Assembly (NCBI GenBank): GCA_028551475.1
Contig: CM052358.1
Span: 14,925,938-14,989,937, forward strand
Length of the DNA: 64,000 nucleotides
Source of the DNA: Casuarina equisetifolia
Lineage: Eukaryota; Streptophyta; Magnoliopsida; Fagales; Casuarinaceae
Reading direction: 5' to 3'
Shown: positions 1-10,123 of the stretch, in pieces
Layout: each line of letters begins with the position of its first letter
How positions within the stretch are numbered: the first letter of the stretch is position 1
Made by a program: the position numbers and the translations under genes
Notes under the pieces: model-generated
Seen by the model: only the letters and a program-made list of their open reading frames with translations
Database searches by the model: none
Told to the model about the DNA's origin: nothing

Positions 1-558
1 AAGAATCTCCAATGTAAATTTTACCTAATGTAAGAGAAGGTTGAAAAAGAGAGGGTTGAACTTCAATACCAAGGAAACTAATAAATGTTCTTTTATGTGC
101 ATAGTGACAAGTTTGACAATCGAGCTAAAGGTTTAAATATAGTCAATATGTTTGTGCTAACGAAAGCCATTAACAACTAAAGAAGCCTTATACAACTTAA
201 TTATGCCATTAGATCGAAGTTTCATCTTGTAAACGCATTTGTAGCTAAACAAACAAATTTTAAGGAAAAAAGGAACCAAAATCTATGTATGATTATAAAT
301 AAGAGCTATGCACTTGGCAACCATGACTTCATGCTAGTAAGGGTCACTTACATCCTTGGTGCAATAAGCCGGCTTAGGGTAAGAATGGGTTATGGTTGAT
401 AAGGCATAAGTGTGTTGGTGAGTTGGGTTTGCCAAGAAAAAGTGACATCTTGAAGATGGGTGACCATTTAAAGAGTAACAAGAAGTTAGGATCCAAAAGG
501 AAAGGAAAAGGGAGGATTTGGTGATATGACTGGTACAAGTGGTGTATATGTAGGTGAT
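1..558 (-). pseudogene. Ty1/copia pol remnant, start of reverse transcriptase
   Basis: Read on the minus strand, a decayed reading resembles the linker and first part of a copia reverse transcriptase. A segment K-D-V-S-D-P-Y, stop, H-E-V-M corresponds to the usual KDPxWxxAM block. It is followed by L-V-P-F, then Y-K-C-V-Y-K-M-K-L-R-S-N-G-I-I (canonical form C-K-W-V-Y-K-I-K). Several stops interrupt it and no LTR is visible inside the window, so the element continues to the left or is truncated. The T module of the first gene unit begins where it ends. The family call rests on the K-x-V-Y-K-x-K-x-x-S-x-G signature. Confidence 0.6.
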
Positions 559-1790
559 GTATAAAAATTTTGGCACATAGTTTGAGTTGATCTTATATAT
601 TCTATGAGCTTATTACAAATCTTTCAAGAACATTTATATGTTAATTGTTGGTGCAACACATTTAAAGTGAAATTCCTTATAGCTGCCATGTGAGAAAGAG
701 CAAAACTTGTAGAGTATTTCTATATTTATGTATTTACTCTAACTAGATTGTATTCGCTATACATCTTGTAATATCAAACCTAATCGTAGAGGGATATGTG
801 CTCAAATTGTAATTCCTTTATGGTTTAAACTAATTTTTTATCGAGTTAAATCTTAATATTGGGACATAAACTAAAGGGTATCTTTTGATTTGAATTTTCT
901 GTTACAGTAAACATTTTGAAGTTTAAATAAAACTAACATTAAATAATAAGTTCAATGAATATGGAGTAATTACTAAGCGCGAAAAGCGTCTTTTTCTTAC
1001 AAGCACCAGAATCAGCACCTCCATTAACAATAAAATGTTTCTTTCTATTTTAAGGACTTGCAACGGACAAGAGAGTGAAGTAACAAAGATCTCTATCCAG
1101 CACACTCTAATTTGTGGTAGAAGCAAGAGATGCAACACAAGTAAAGCCAAATGTAGATAACAAGATATTACAACTCCAAACTATTAGTGTTTTTATTCCA
1201 ATTTACCACAATGGCTTACATTGGAATTACTCAACCGCTTAAAAGAAGCATAAACCAAAAGCACATAACCACCAATGCATGCTACCGACCTTGAAACGAC
1301 CAAAAAAAAAAAAAATCAAAAAACTGGAAGTAAGAGAAGCTTAATGTATAAATTAGACATAGAAAAGCATAGGGGCACATGTCCTGACGTTGGGGAAAAT
1401 TAAAATGGATAACTGACTATGAACTTCTACTGTGGAGGAAATACATAAAGCGTACTAAGTTTTTTTTAGGATATATGTATATATTAACACAAAATAAGAA
1501 TGAGATAATAAAGTGTGGAAAGTTCTCTCTCTATTGATATTGCGGTAATTAGTTTGTACAATGGGAAGTTTACTTATATAGACCTACAAGAAGGCTTAAC
1601 ATGGTAATCGAATTGATGAAATATACAAGGAAGTATATACATTAATTATAATATCAGAAAATAAAGCTAAATCTCACTACGTAATATTCCATGCGTAATA
1701 TTCCAAAACAATATACATAAGTAGTCTTCCTTGTGGGTGTGCAAATTCATGTCTATAAACAAAAAAAAGTTGGAAGGCATATTTCAAACC
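556..1790. repeat. T (tail) module, 3' flank of gene 1
   Basis: This is the 3'-flanking module repeated beside most genes of the array. It has a block around ATGTATAAAAATTTTGGC, a block from about 650 (GGTGCAACACATTTAAAG), and a well conserved core at about 925-1150. Related cores lie at 4310-4540, 9047-9280, 14734-14961, 34670-34890, 39886-40092 and 52111-52330. It then has a poly-A tract near 1303 and an AT-rich stretch to the stop codon. Short open frames occur on both strands of the core, but neither is kept in every copy. It may contain 3' UTR of the gene on the minus strand. I see no convincing AATAAA signal close to the stop. Confidence 0.6.
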
Positions 1791-2180
1791 TCAATCTATG
1801 TCCTTGATGTTATTTTCAAAACACTCTAATAGACAAATTGGACGATGCTTAACACTTGATTTTTGCAAGCACGATTTTATGCACCTTAGAGCCTGGACAT
1901 AAATTCTTGCCTCAGTACCACGACTTCCTTGGTAGTAAAAAACACATAGAGAGAACTTATCACAGATGCAATCCGCAAATTCAAGGGTAGTACTTTCATG
2001 GTTCTTTTTACATTCTTCAATCTTTGTTTGAAGGCAATGATACAGAGGGCTATGACCAGTCTCAGATTGATAGGGATGTAAAAGGCGAATTGGAAATGCG
2101 GATGCATAAAGAGCGAGACACAAAATCAACATCATCACTAACAACACCACCCTAACTTCTTCCATCCATTTCTTCGGCAT
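1791..2180 (-). CDS. Secreted cysteine-rich protein, array gene 1 (A-type)
   Basis: A 129-residue protein of a family I do not recognise. Residues 1-28 form a signal peptide with a hydrophobic core (V-V-L-L-V-M-M-L-I-L) and a likely cleavage after A-S-A, so it should enter the secretory pathway. The mature part has nine cysteines at 49, 57, 71, 73, 79, 100, 104, 116 and 120. The last four (C-x3-C-x11-C-x3-C) have alpha-hairpinin spacing. I chose the Met of MPKKWM because the in-frame sequence upstream, although open here, is broken in genes 2 and 6. A-type markers shared with genes 4 and 7 are L-E-F-A-D-C-I-C and V-K-H-R. A defence or signalling peptide is possible by general analogy only; no function can be read from the sequence. 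Confidence 0.72.
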   Translation of the reverse strand: MPKKWMEEVRVVLLVMMLILCLALYASAFPIRLLHPYQSETGHSPLYHCLQTKIEECKKNHESTTLEFADCICDKFSLCVFYYQGSRGTEARIYVQALRCIKSCLQKSSVKHRPICLLECFENNIKDID

Positions 2181-3165
2181 CAACACTCTATATGTTGTAT
2201 TGTTTTCAAGATGAATAAGTTGATGATTTATTGGGATGAAACTTCTAGTCATGCTCCTCATTTTAATGGCTTAACTCCAATAAAATAAAGATATTTTAGT
2301 GCATTTTATTGATTATTCTTTCAAGAAAAATGAGACTTCTTATTTAAAGAGAATACCTTAGAGCTGTCACTTTTAGAAAAATGATAATATCTACACTAAT
2401 TTTTAATTCAAGTTGTCTTTTGACTAGAGATATGGGCTACATTAAGACTGTTATAAAATTAATTGTGACCCCTGAAACTCATCTATAGTCAAATAAATAT
2501 TAGATGAGAAGTTAGTAGTTATTTCCTAAAAGCCAAATGGTATAAGTAATAAAAGTAAAGTTAGACATTTGAACACATAAATTACAAGGTTACTTAGTAT
2601 CCTCTAACAATATTAAATTTTCCATTACTTATAACTTCTAACAATTGGCTTCACTACATAATTTAGATAAAATTTTAATCACAAAAGGTAAAGCAAACAT
2701 TGTCATCACCATTCTAGGAGTTACATATGAAAGGATAGTAGTTTTATTTGACAAAAGGAAAGGAACTATACAAGGTGGTCACAATAGTACAAGAGTGAGA
2801 ATAGTCTAATCTTGGTTGTTTCATATAAACCAATAAGTTTTATCGATTTGGTACCCCTTGTCGACATTTGGATGGTTAGAATGATTTAATGGCTTAAACT
2901 TTTCAAAAGAAATTAAATTAATAATAGAAGCTTTTGGGAAAAACTTTTGGCTAAAGTAATGTCTCTTGGCTTCCTTTGCAAGCATCCATGAACAAACTTA
3001 ATTTTTTGTATTAAGTATGCCTAATGGTATTCTCCCAAAAAGGCTCATGACAGAAGGGAGACATGCTGGAATGACATTTAAGTAAAGTGAAAAGCCCGCT
3101 TTAATAGTATTCTCCCAAAAGCATTTGTGATAATCAATTTTAAAAATGAAAGATAAGTACATTTT
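2181..3165. repeat. U module upstream of gene 1
   Basis: This is the promoter-side flank of gene 1 and holds the conserved leader (2181-2261) and the U module. The U core at about 2650-3000 recurs upstream of every array gene (near 5860, 10540, 16200, 32580, 36110, 41300, 50210 and 53520). On the plus strand the core can be read as about 115 residues in three other copies, but here it is broken. It probably includes the gene 1 promoter. I could not identify a TATA box with confidence. Confidence 0.5.
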
Positions 3166-4259
3166 TTACAGTCACTTTTGATTAGTTATGTCCATGTGCC
3201 TGCTCGAATCCTTGTGGCTCCGAGCTCCACATAGCAGTCAGAGACGATTGCAATTGACGCTTTGTCTCACCGACTGCGGTTGGTGGCTCATGCATGGCTG
3301 TTGAAAATGCCTTCCCTGTCTGTGGATGGTAACCGTATGAACATGCCAATCACAATATTTATACTAGATCTGCATGTCTACCAATATTGAGGGTTACGGC
3401 CGTTGAACCTAGGTGACCATTGTATGGCTGCGGCACTCTTTAATCGCTAGAGCATGGCTGCTTGTTTTTATTTTTTCTAAACATTCTACTTTCTTTTTAT
3501 TTCTTTTTAATTTAATTATTGTTGAGGGGAGTTACTTTTCATGTCCATGAAGAGAAAGTAGTTAGTAATCTAGCAAGAAACGTTGGAGCCCCTTGCTTCA
3601 ACGTATAGAAAACATCTCATTTCATTGCCTTCTCTAAGAGCTTTTGATTAAGTGACAATAAATAATCTGTCTCAGATGATACTAGTTTTGACACTGGGAA
3701 GCATACATCTATAGAGTTTTTGGCAAGGGGATAAATTTGATACTTCGAATTGGTACTCAATTGATCCAGGACATGATTTACTAGCCAAATATTTAATATT
3801 AGTGCTCCCATTTAAAATGTTGGTAAAAAAAAGTAAAAAAAAACAACTATCTAATGTTAATTGATTCGTCGTTACACATTGTAATTCTTAGTGCCTTCCA
3901 GTAATGAACCTTACTCGTCCTCAACAAGGAAAACTGAATAAGTGATACAACTGCAGTCCAATTAATTTCTTTAGCTTGCCTTGGATTACGGCTATGCTTT
4001 GGCGCCTAATATGTCAACCAGACACTTGCAAGGGAACTTCCTTTCAAATGAATGGTTGTAAATGGAACCCTATCCAAGCTTCCACTTTTCCTGTGGATCA
4101 ATCAATTCGATTGATTATGTCAGTGCAAAAAAGCAAAAAATGTTTGTTTCCTCACTGCCCATTAAGTCGATATTTGATACCTACATTAAAATCAAGCTAA
4201 CAATCATCCACTTCAATAATAGCATTAATTCTCGAGTTAAATCTTATTAATGCTATACA
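3166..4259. other. Spacer between genes 1 and 2, unrecognised
   Basis: About 1.1 kb of less AT-rich sequence, not repeated elsewhere in the window as far as I can see. A 64-codon minus-strand frame at 3617-3811 and overlapping short plus-strand frames at 3976-4250 have no recognisable domain and no paralogue here. A long T-rich stretch lies at about 3460-3520. I see no gene I can support. Confidence 0.4.
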
Positions 4260-4950
4260 AAAAAAAAGGGGTATCTTTGGATTTAAATTTTGTATTATCA
4301 TTTCGAAGTTTAAATCAAACTAACAGCAAATAATGAGGTCATTGAATCTGGAGTTATTACTAGGCGTGAAAAGCGTCTTTTTCTTATAAGCACTAGAAAC
4401 AGCACCTCCATTAACAACAAAATGCTTCTTTTTATTTTAAGAACTTGCAACGGAAAAGAGAGTAAAGTAACAAATAACTCTATCCAGCACACTCTAGTCG
4501 GTGGCAGGAGCAAGAGATGCAACGCAAGCAAAGCCAAATAACAAGATATTACAACTCCGAGTTATTAGTGTTTTCCCGCCAATTTACCACAGTTGCCAAC
4601 AGTGAAATTATTCAACCACTTAAAAGAAGCGTAAACCAAAAGCACATAACCACCAGTGCATGTACGGACCCTGAAACGACCTTTAAAAAAAAAAAAAACA
4701 CTGGAGTAAGACAAGCTTAATGTATAAATTAGACATAGAAAAGCATAGGAGCACATGTCCTGATGTCGGGGAAAATTAAAGTAAATAACTGACGATGAAA
4801 TTCTGCTACCCTGGCTGTGCAAATTAGGTGTGCAAATTTGTATACAAACAGAAAGAAGTAGTAGGATATATGTATATACACAAGCAGTCTTCCTCGTGGG
4901 TGTGCAAATTCATGTCTATAAATAGAAAGTAGTAAGGAATCTTTCAAACC
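4260..4950. repeat. T module, 3' flank of gene 2
   Basis: A shortened T module that starts with its conserved core (about 4310-4540). It lacks the outer GGTGCA(A/G)CACATTTAAAG block present in front of genes 1, 3, 6 and 9. A poly-A run lies at about 4686-4698. The stretch near 4740-4800 matches the same position in the other units. Confidence 0.55.
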
Positions 4951-5328
4951 TCAATATTTGTCCCTGATGTTCCTTTCAGAACACACTAATAGACAAACTG
5001 CACTATGTTTAACACTATATTTTTGTAAGCACAATTCTATGCAATTTTTAGCCAGAGCATAAATTCTTGAGTCAGTGCTACTATGAGGTTCTCGGTGCTT
5101 AAAAACGCACAGAAAGAAATTATCACAGATGCACTCCGCAAATTCAATGGCAGTACTATCATGTTTCTTTTTACATTCTTCAATTTTGATTTTAAGGCAA
5201 TCGTACAGAGGGCCATGACCAGTCTTTGGTTGATAGGGATGTAGAAGGCGAATCGGTAGTGCGGAGGCATAAAGAGAGAGACACAAAATCAACATCATCA
5301 CTAGCAACACCACACTAACTTCTTTCAT
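4951..5328 (-). CDS. Secreted cysteine-rich protein, array gene 2 (B-type)
   Basis: A 125-residue member of the array family. The usual start codon (Met of M-A-K-K-W-M) has become GTG here. The first in-frame ATG is the next methionine (M-K-E-V-S-V-V), seven codons further in. That still leaves a good signal peptide of about 23 residues ending A-S-A. All nine cysteines are present, with C6-x3-C7 read as C-I-E-L-C and C8-x3-C9 as C-L-L-V-C. The C5-C6 loop is the longest of the family (21 residues, with H-S-S-T-D). The tail N-I-R-D-K-Y replaces K-I-K-D-I-D. Pseudogene 8 shares these traits, so the two define the B type. The upstream leader is frame-shifted, which argues against a longer N-terminus. 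Confidence 0.65.
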   Translation of the reverse strand: MKEVSVVLLVMMLILCLSLYASALPIRLLHPYQPKTGHGPLYDCLKIKIEECKKKHDSTAIEFAECICDNFFLCVFKHREPHSSTDSRIYALAKNCIELCLQKYSVKHSAVCLLVCSERNIRDKY

Positions 5329-5349
5329 CCATTTCTTCGCCACCAGCAC

Positions 5350-7450
5350 TCTATAGGTTGTATTATTCGCAAGGTGAACACAGGCGATTTCTTGGGATGA
5401 AACTTCTAGTCATGCTCCTATTTTAATGGCTTAAGTCCAATAAAATAAAGATATTTTAGTGCATTTTATTGATTATTCTTTCAAGAAAAATGAGACTTCT
5501 TATTCAAGGAGAATATCTATGAGTTGTCACTTTTAGAAAAATGATAATATTTAAACTAACTATTAATTCAAGTTGTCCTTTGACTGGGGTTATGGGTCTG
5601 CATTAAGATTGTTATAAAATGAATTTGTGACCTCTAAAGTCATCTACAGTCAAAATAAAAATTAGATGAGAAGTTAGCAATTATATCCTAAAAGTCAAAT
5701 GGTAGAAGTAATGTGAAAGATGTATCTTAAAAGTAAAGTTAGACATTTGAACATAAACTACAAGGTTACTTAATATCCTACACCAATATTGAATTTCCCT
5801 TGACTTATAGCCTCTAACAGTTGACTTCGCTATGTAATTTAGCTAAGATTTCACAGAAGTTAGAGCAAACATTGTCATCAACGTTCTAAGAGATACACAT
5901 GAAAGGATAAGAGTTTCATTTGAAAAAAGAAAAGGAATTATCCAAGGTGGTTCCATCCCGTCATTTCATATTGACTAGTAAGTCTTATCAATATGGTACC
6001 CCTTTTTGACTTGTGGATGGTTAGATCCAATGTGCCAAGCATGATATAATGCTTGAATGGCTTAAATTTTCCAAAGGAAATTACATTAATCATAGAAGTT
6101 ATTGGGAAAGAGTTAATAATTTTTTAGTTGAGAAACTTTTGGTTAAGGTACTCTTGGCTTCCTTTGCAAGCATCCACGAATGAAACTTGATTTCTTGTTG
6201 ATAAAATTTGTGTGTTCTTACAATGCTTTGATTGTATTCACTTTGTAAGATTATACATATGATTCGTTCATCATATAATATCAATTAAATTTCTTTAAGA
6301 GAAAAAAGCTATTACCAAAGGAGTTAGATGGTTGTCATATTGAGATAAATGGAATATAGTTATTTTTAATTCTATGAAGAAACATAAATATAATATCAGA
6401 GTGAAATACCCAAGAAGTTGTATACGTGGAAAAGCTTGATCAAATAAATTAGAACTAAAATGAGTGTTTTTGGAATTATGAACCTTTTGAGACCAATAAA
6501 AGTCTTTCGTGTTTCAACAAAACACTTCCAACTTCAGTTTAAATCACATGAATAACAAAACAATTGAGTATTACAATCATAGCAAAATTAGAATTTGCTG
6601 CAATTGTGTTAAAAACCATCATAAGAAAGTACACTAGTTTTAGTTTGGAAGAAGAATGGTACTAAATGATCCCACACCAGTCATGAATGAGATTGTGGGT
6701 TTCTTATGATGACTACTAAGTTCCCATGCGCCAGGCTAGAGATCAACATGGATTTTCTTGACGAGGCCGTAACTAAGAGGTCGTGGGTTAACTTAATTAT
6801 GGCAAAGCTCCTAGCCTTGATCTCCTAACCGTGATGACTTTAATGCATTATTTATTAAGAAAGCATGAGGAACGGAAGGGAGTTTGATGGTTAAAGATCT
6901 TTAGTTACTCTCTCATGTTGGGCATTGCTCAAGAATATGTACATCACGAATATTAGTGATATATCCATGATCCTATTTTTTCTTAATCTAAAAACAAATT
7001 TAGTCATTGCTGGCTACTAAAACATATGCCAAAATTGTTGGCAAGGAGTGTAGTTTGTTGCCTTTATACAAAGAAGAGGAATTAGGAAAAATAGTACAAA
7101 ACTTAATACTCCTTACTCGTAGAGAAACTAATGAAAATAATATTTATCTTACAATGTCAATATCTTAACTTAATATCTTTTACAAGTTTAAGTATTACAT
7201 TTAGTTACTAACTTTAAAGGAGGGAAATCTAAGTTTTTTCTAATATAGATTCCAAACTCTAATTTGAGTACAATACCTTATAAGAAATTGGACTTCCATC
7301 ATCTTTGCTTTATAGCCGTAGCACATTACTTGTGAATTTTCTATGCTCAAGACAATAAGGATATCAAAAATAATAATGGTCTCAAATTTTCAATAGCATA
7401 ATATAATATCTTTCTCTATGGTCAAGTGATTATTATGATCAAATTAAAAC
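5350..7450. repeat. U and Z modules upstream of gene 2
   Basis: The U module (core about 5860-6190) is followed by the Z module (about 6300-7450). Z contains the line A-A-T-T-G-T-G plus a block around CCATGCGCCAGGCTAGAG. It is nearly the same as the region upstream of pseudogene 8 (50690-51830) and the distal flank of gene 5 (33490-34375); this is the B-type Z. In the B copies near 33500 and 50960 a plus-strand reading C-C-N-C-G-K-I resembles a decayed gag zinc knuckle. All frames carry many stops and I find no gene. Confidence 0.5.
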
Positions 7451-8230
7451 CTTTTTGACAACCATTTTTGTACTTAGCAAAATACAATCACCAATCAACT
7501 CAAATGATGGCCATTTATGAAGGCCTTATGTTATAGGTCTAACTTGGATCATGTGGCTCCTAGCAAGTGAGGTGTGCTAGGACAACCTTGATTGACCAAC
7601 ATATTTCACAAGGGAGGGTAGGGAAGAATTTAAACCAACATGAAAGGTATAAGAGGAAGATATTATGAATATTGCTATTTCTTAATTATTTTGGTAATAA
7701 AAAAATGCATTTAAAAATATTTTTTTTTACATTGGAAAAATGTGCAAAAAAAAAAAAACTAATAGAAGTCCTATTCTTTATAATAAAAGGCCATATATTA
7801 ACATTTGGGAATATATATTTTATTCTTTCGTTTAATGGTTTCTTGTTGGTTGATTATTTAAGCTAGCTTTTTAACTTTGACGTGGGTTGGGTTGCACTCA
7901 AACCTAGGCCAGACTCACAGGCCCAGGTTGAGGCCTGGCCCAGTTGTCCACTTAAGTGAAACGACCACATTACTTAAGAGGAAAAATGACACATGATGGT
8001 ATGTGGTAGCACCGTGGTCTCGCATCGATGCCTAGCGATTTTAGCCTAGGGTTTCTGCGTTTTGCAATGGAGAAAGAGTCAGCACGGATTTGAAATTCAA
8101 AGGAGCATTGATTGAGACGTTTTTCTAACATCCTCAACAGGAAAGTGAGGTAAACCTTCTGACTTAGGCAAAAATCTAATTGTTTTGTCTCTCTCAGAGT
8201 TGCAGAAAAGTGAAAATGCTCGGCTTCTCT
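7451..8230. repeat. V module, copy 1
   Basis: A non-genic module that recurs at about 12481-13095, 37981-38700 and 55431-56115. It ends in an exon-like stretch: GCCTAGGGTTTCTGCG, a few bases, then ATG at 8067. The reading from this ATG is broken by an in-frame stop after a few codons, so it is at best a relic. The poly-A run and AT-rich part at 7740-7860 correspond to similar tracts in the other copies. Confidence 0.45.
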
Positions 8231-8679
8231 CACTTACTTAAAAGCTGACAGAGTTTGCTCCTAATCTTGATGAGCAAAATATAATATGCTTTGGGAGATT
8301 TGTTCAAGCACTGTGCCTTGATTGCATACTATTACGTGCCAAAACTATCTATCTTGCTGTTTGATCGAGATATATAGAATAAAGCCATGTGTGAAAGATT
8401 TTGTGAAGTGAAACTCTAAGTCAAAATTTTGGATGTTTTCAAATTTTAGTACTTACTTTGTTATTATTTACAATCTTTGTGCTAAAGTTGGAAAGTTGAA
8501 TGTACGTTTTAGTCTTTGAGCAAGGTTGCTGATTCTGTTAGATTATATCAATACATTGCTTATGGATTGAGGTATTTTGAACAAAATACTTGGTCTTTCC
8601 TTCTTGCATTGTATTGAGCTCTTAATACATATCTTTAAGAGGTAGTAAATCTTGAATTGGGATTTTGTGTACTCTCCGA
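8231..8679. other. Unrecognised spacer
   Basis: AT-rich spacer between V copy 1 and the T module of gene 3. I see no gene, terminal repeats or RNA gene, and no obvious second copy in the window. Confidence 0.35.
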
Positions 8680-9664
8680 CATGTATAAAAATTTTGGCAC
8701 ATGGTCTGAGTTGATCATATATATTCTATGAACTTATTACAAATCTTTTAAGAACACATATATGTTGATTGTTGGTGCAGCACATTTAAAGTGAAATTCC
8801 ATGTAGCTGCCGCGTGAGAAAGTGCAAAACTTGTAGAGTATTTCTATATTTATGCATTTACTCTAACTAGATTGTATTCGACATACACCTTGTAATATCA
8901 ATTGTAATAGTACAGGGATATGTGCTCAATTGTAATTGATTGTAATTCCTTTCTGGTTTGAACTGATTTTTCTCCCAAGTTCGATAGAAACAAAAGGGTA
9001 TCTTTTGATTTGAATTATGTATTATCATAAACATTTCGAAGTTTAAATGAAACTAACAGCAAATAATAAGGTCATTGAATATGGAATCATTACTAAGCGC
9101 GAAAAGCGTCTTTTTCTTACAACCACCAGAAACAGCAACTCCATTAACAATAAAATGTTTCTTCTTATTTTAAGAACTTGCAACGGAAAAGAGAGTGAAG
9201 TAACAAATTACTCTATCCAGCACACTCTAGTCTGTGGCAGGAGCAAGAGATGCTACACAACCAAAGCCAAATATAGATAACACGATATTACAACTCCAAA
9301 CTATTACTCTTTTCATGCCAATTTACTACAGTGGCCTACATTGAAATTATTCAACCGCTTAAAGGAAGCATAAACCAAAAGCACATAACCACCGATGCAT
9401 GCTTCGGACCCTGAAACGACCAAAAAAAAAAAAAAAGGAGTAAGAGAAGCTTAATGTATAAATTAGACATAGAAAAGCATAGGAGCACATGTCCTGATGT
9501 TGGGGAAAATTAAAATAAAAAACTGACAATGAACTTCTACTACCGAGAAAATACATAAAGCCAACTAAGTTTCTTTTAGGGATATATACACAAGCAGTCT
9601 TTCCTCGTGGGGATGCAAATTCATGTCTGTAAAGAGAAAAAAGAAGGAAGGAATATTTCAAACC
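8680..9664. repeat. T module, 3' flank of gene 3
   Basis: A full T module with the outer block (ATGTATAAAAATTTTGGC at 8681), the GGTGCAGCACATTTAAAG block near 8776, the core (9047-9280), a poly-A run at 9421-9436 and the stretch leading to the gene 3 stop. It is closest to the T modules of genes 6 and 9, as expected for C-type units. Confidence 0.6.
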
Positions 9665-10051
9665 TCAATCTATGTCCTTGATTTTCTTTTCAAAACACTT
9701 TAATAGAGAAATTGCACGATGCATGGTACTTGGTTCTAGCAAGCACGATTTTATGCACCCTTTAGCCAGAGCATAAATTCTTGCCCCTCCACGACGCCCT
9801 TGATGGTTAAAAACGCACATAAAGAAGTTATCACAAATGCACTCCGCAAATTTAGGGCTAGTACTTTCATGTTTCTTTTTACATTCTTCAATCTTTGTTT
9901 GAAGGCAATCATACAGAAGACCATGACCAGTCTCAGGTTTATAAGGATGTAGAAGGCGAAGCGGAAGTGCGGACACATAAAGAGAGAGACACAAAATCAA
10001 CATCATTGCTACCGGCACCACCCTAACTTCTTTCATCCATTTCCTCGCCAT
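9665..10051 (-). CDS. Secreted cysteine-rich protein, array gene 3 (C-type)
   Basis: A 128-residue family member that begins M-A-R-K-W-M, with a signal peptide to about residue 28 (Y-V-S-A-L-P). It keeps eight of the nine scaffold cysteines. The eighth is serine (A-I-S-L-L-K-C instead of A-I-C-L-L-E-C), so the C-terminal C-x3-C-x11-C-x3-C pattern is incomplete here. Either C9 pairs elsewhere or this copy is losing function. The C5-C6 loop is the short, glycine-rich C-type loop (R-R-G-G-A-R). Frame and stop are intact and the tail is K-I-K-D-I-D. An upstream in-frame Met extension of 24 residues is open but judged to be leader. Confidence 0.68.
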   Translation of the reverse strand: MARKWMKEVRVVPVAMMLILCLSLYVSALPLRLLHPYKPETGHGLLYDCLQTKIEECKKKHESTSPKFAECICDNFFMCVFNHQGRRGGARIYALAKGCIKSCLLEPSTMHRAISLLKCFEKKIKDID

Positions 10052-10123
10052 TAGCGATCCATAAGTTGTATTATTTTCAAGATGAACAAGTCGATGATTT
10101 ATTGGGATGAAACTTCTAGTCAT

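Noticed and set aside
1791-2261. A longer array protein starting at the upstream M-T-R-S-F-I-P Met (24 extra residues) in genes 1, 3, 4, 5, 7 and 9
   Set aside because: The extension would bury the signal peptide, it is frame-shifted in gene 2, and it has lost its start and gained a stop in gene 6 while those genes stay open. It is better read as leader sequence.
9047-9280. Plus-strand frame M-K-L-T-A-N-N-K (and its minus-strand counterpart) in the T-module cores
   Set aside because: Open on both strands in some copies, broken or of different length in others. Differences include frameshifting indels, as expected for non-coding duplicated DNA.
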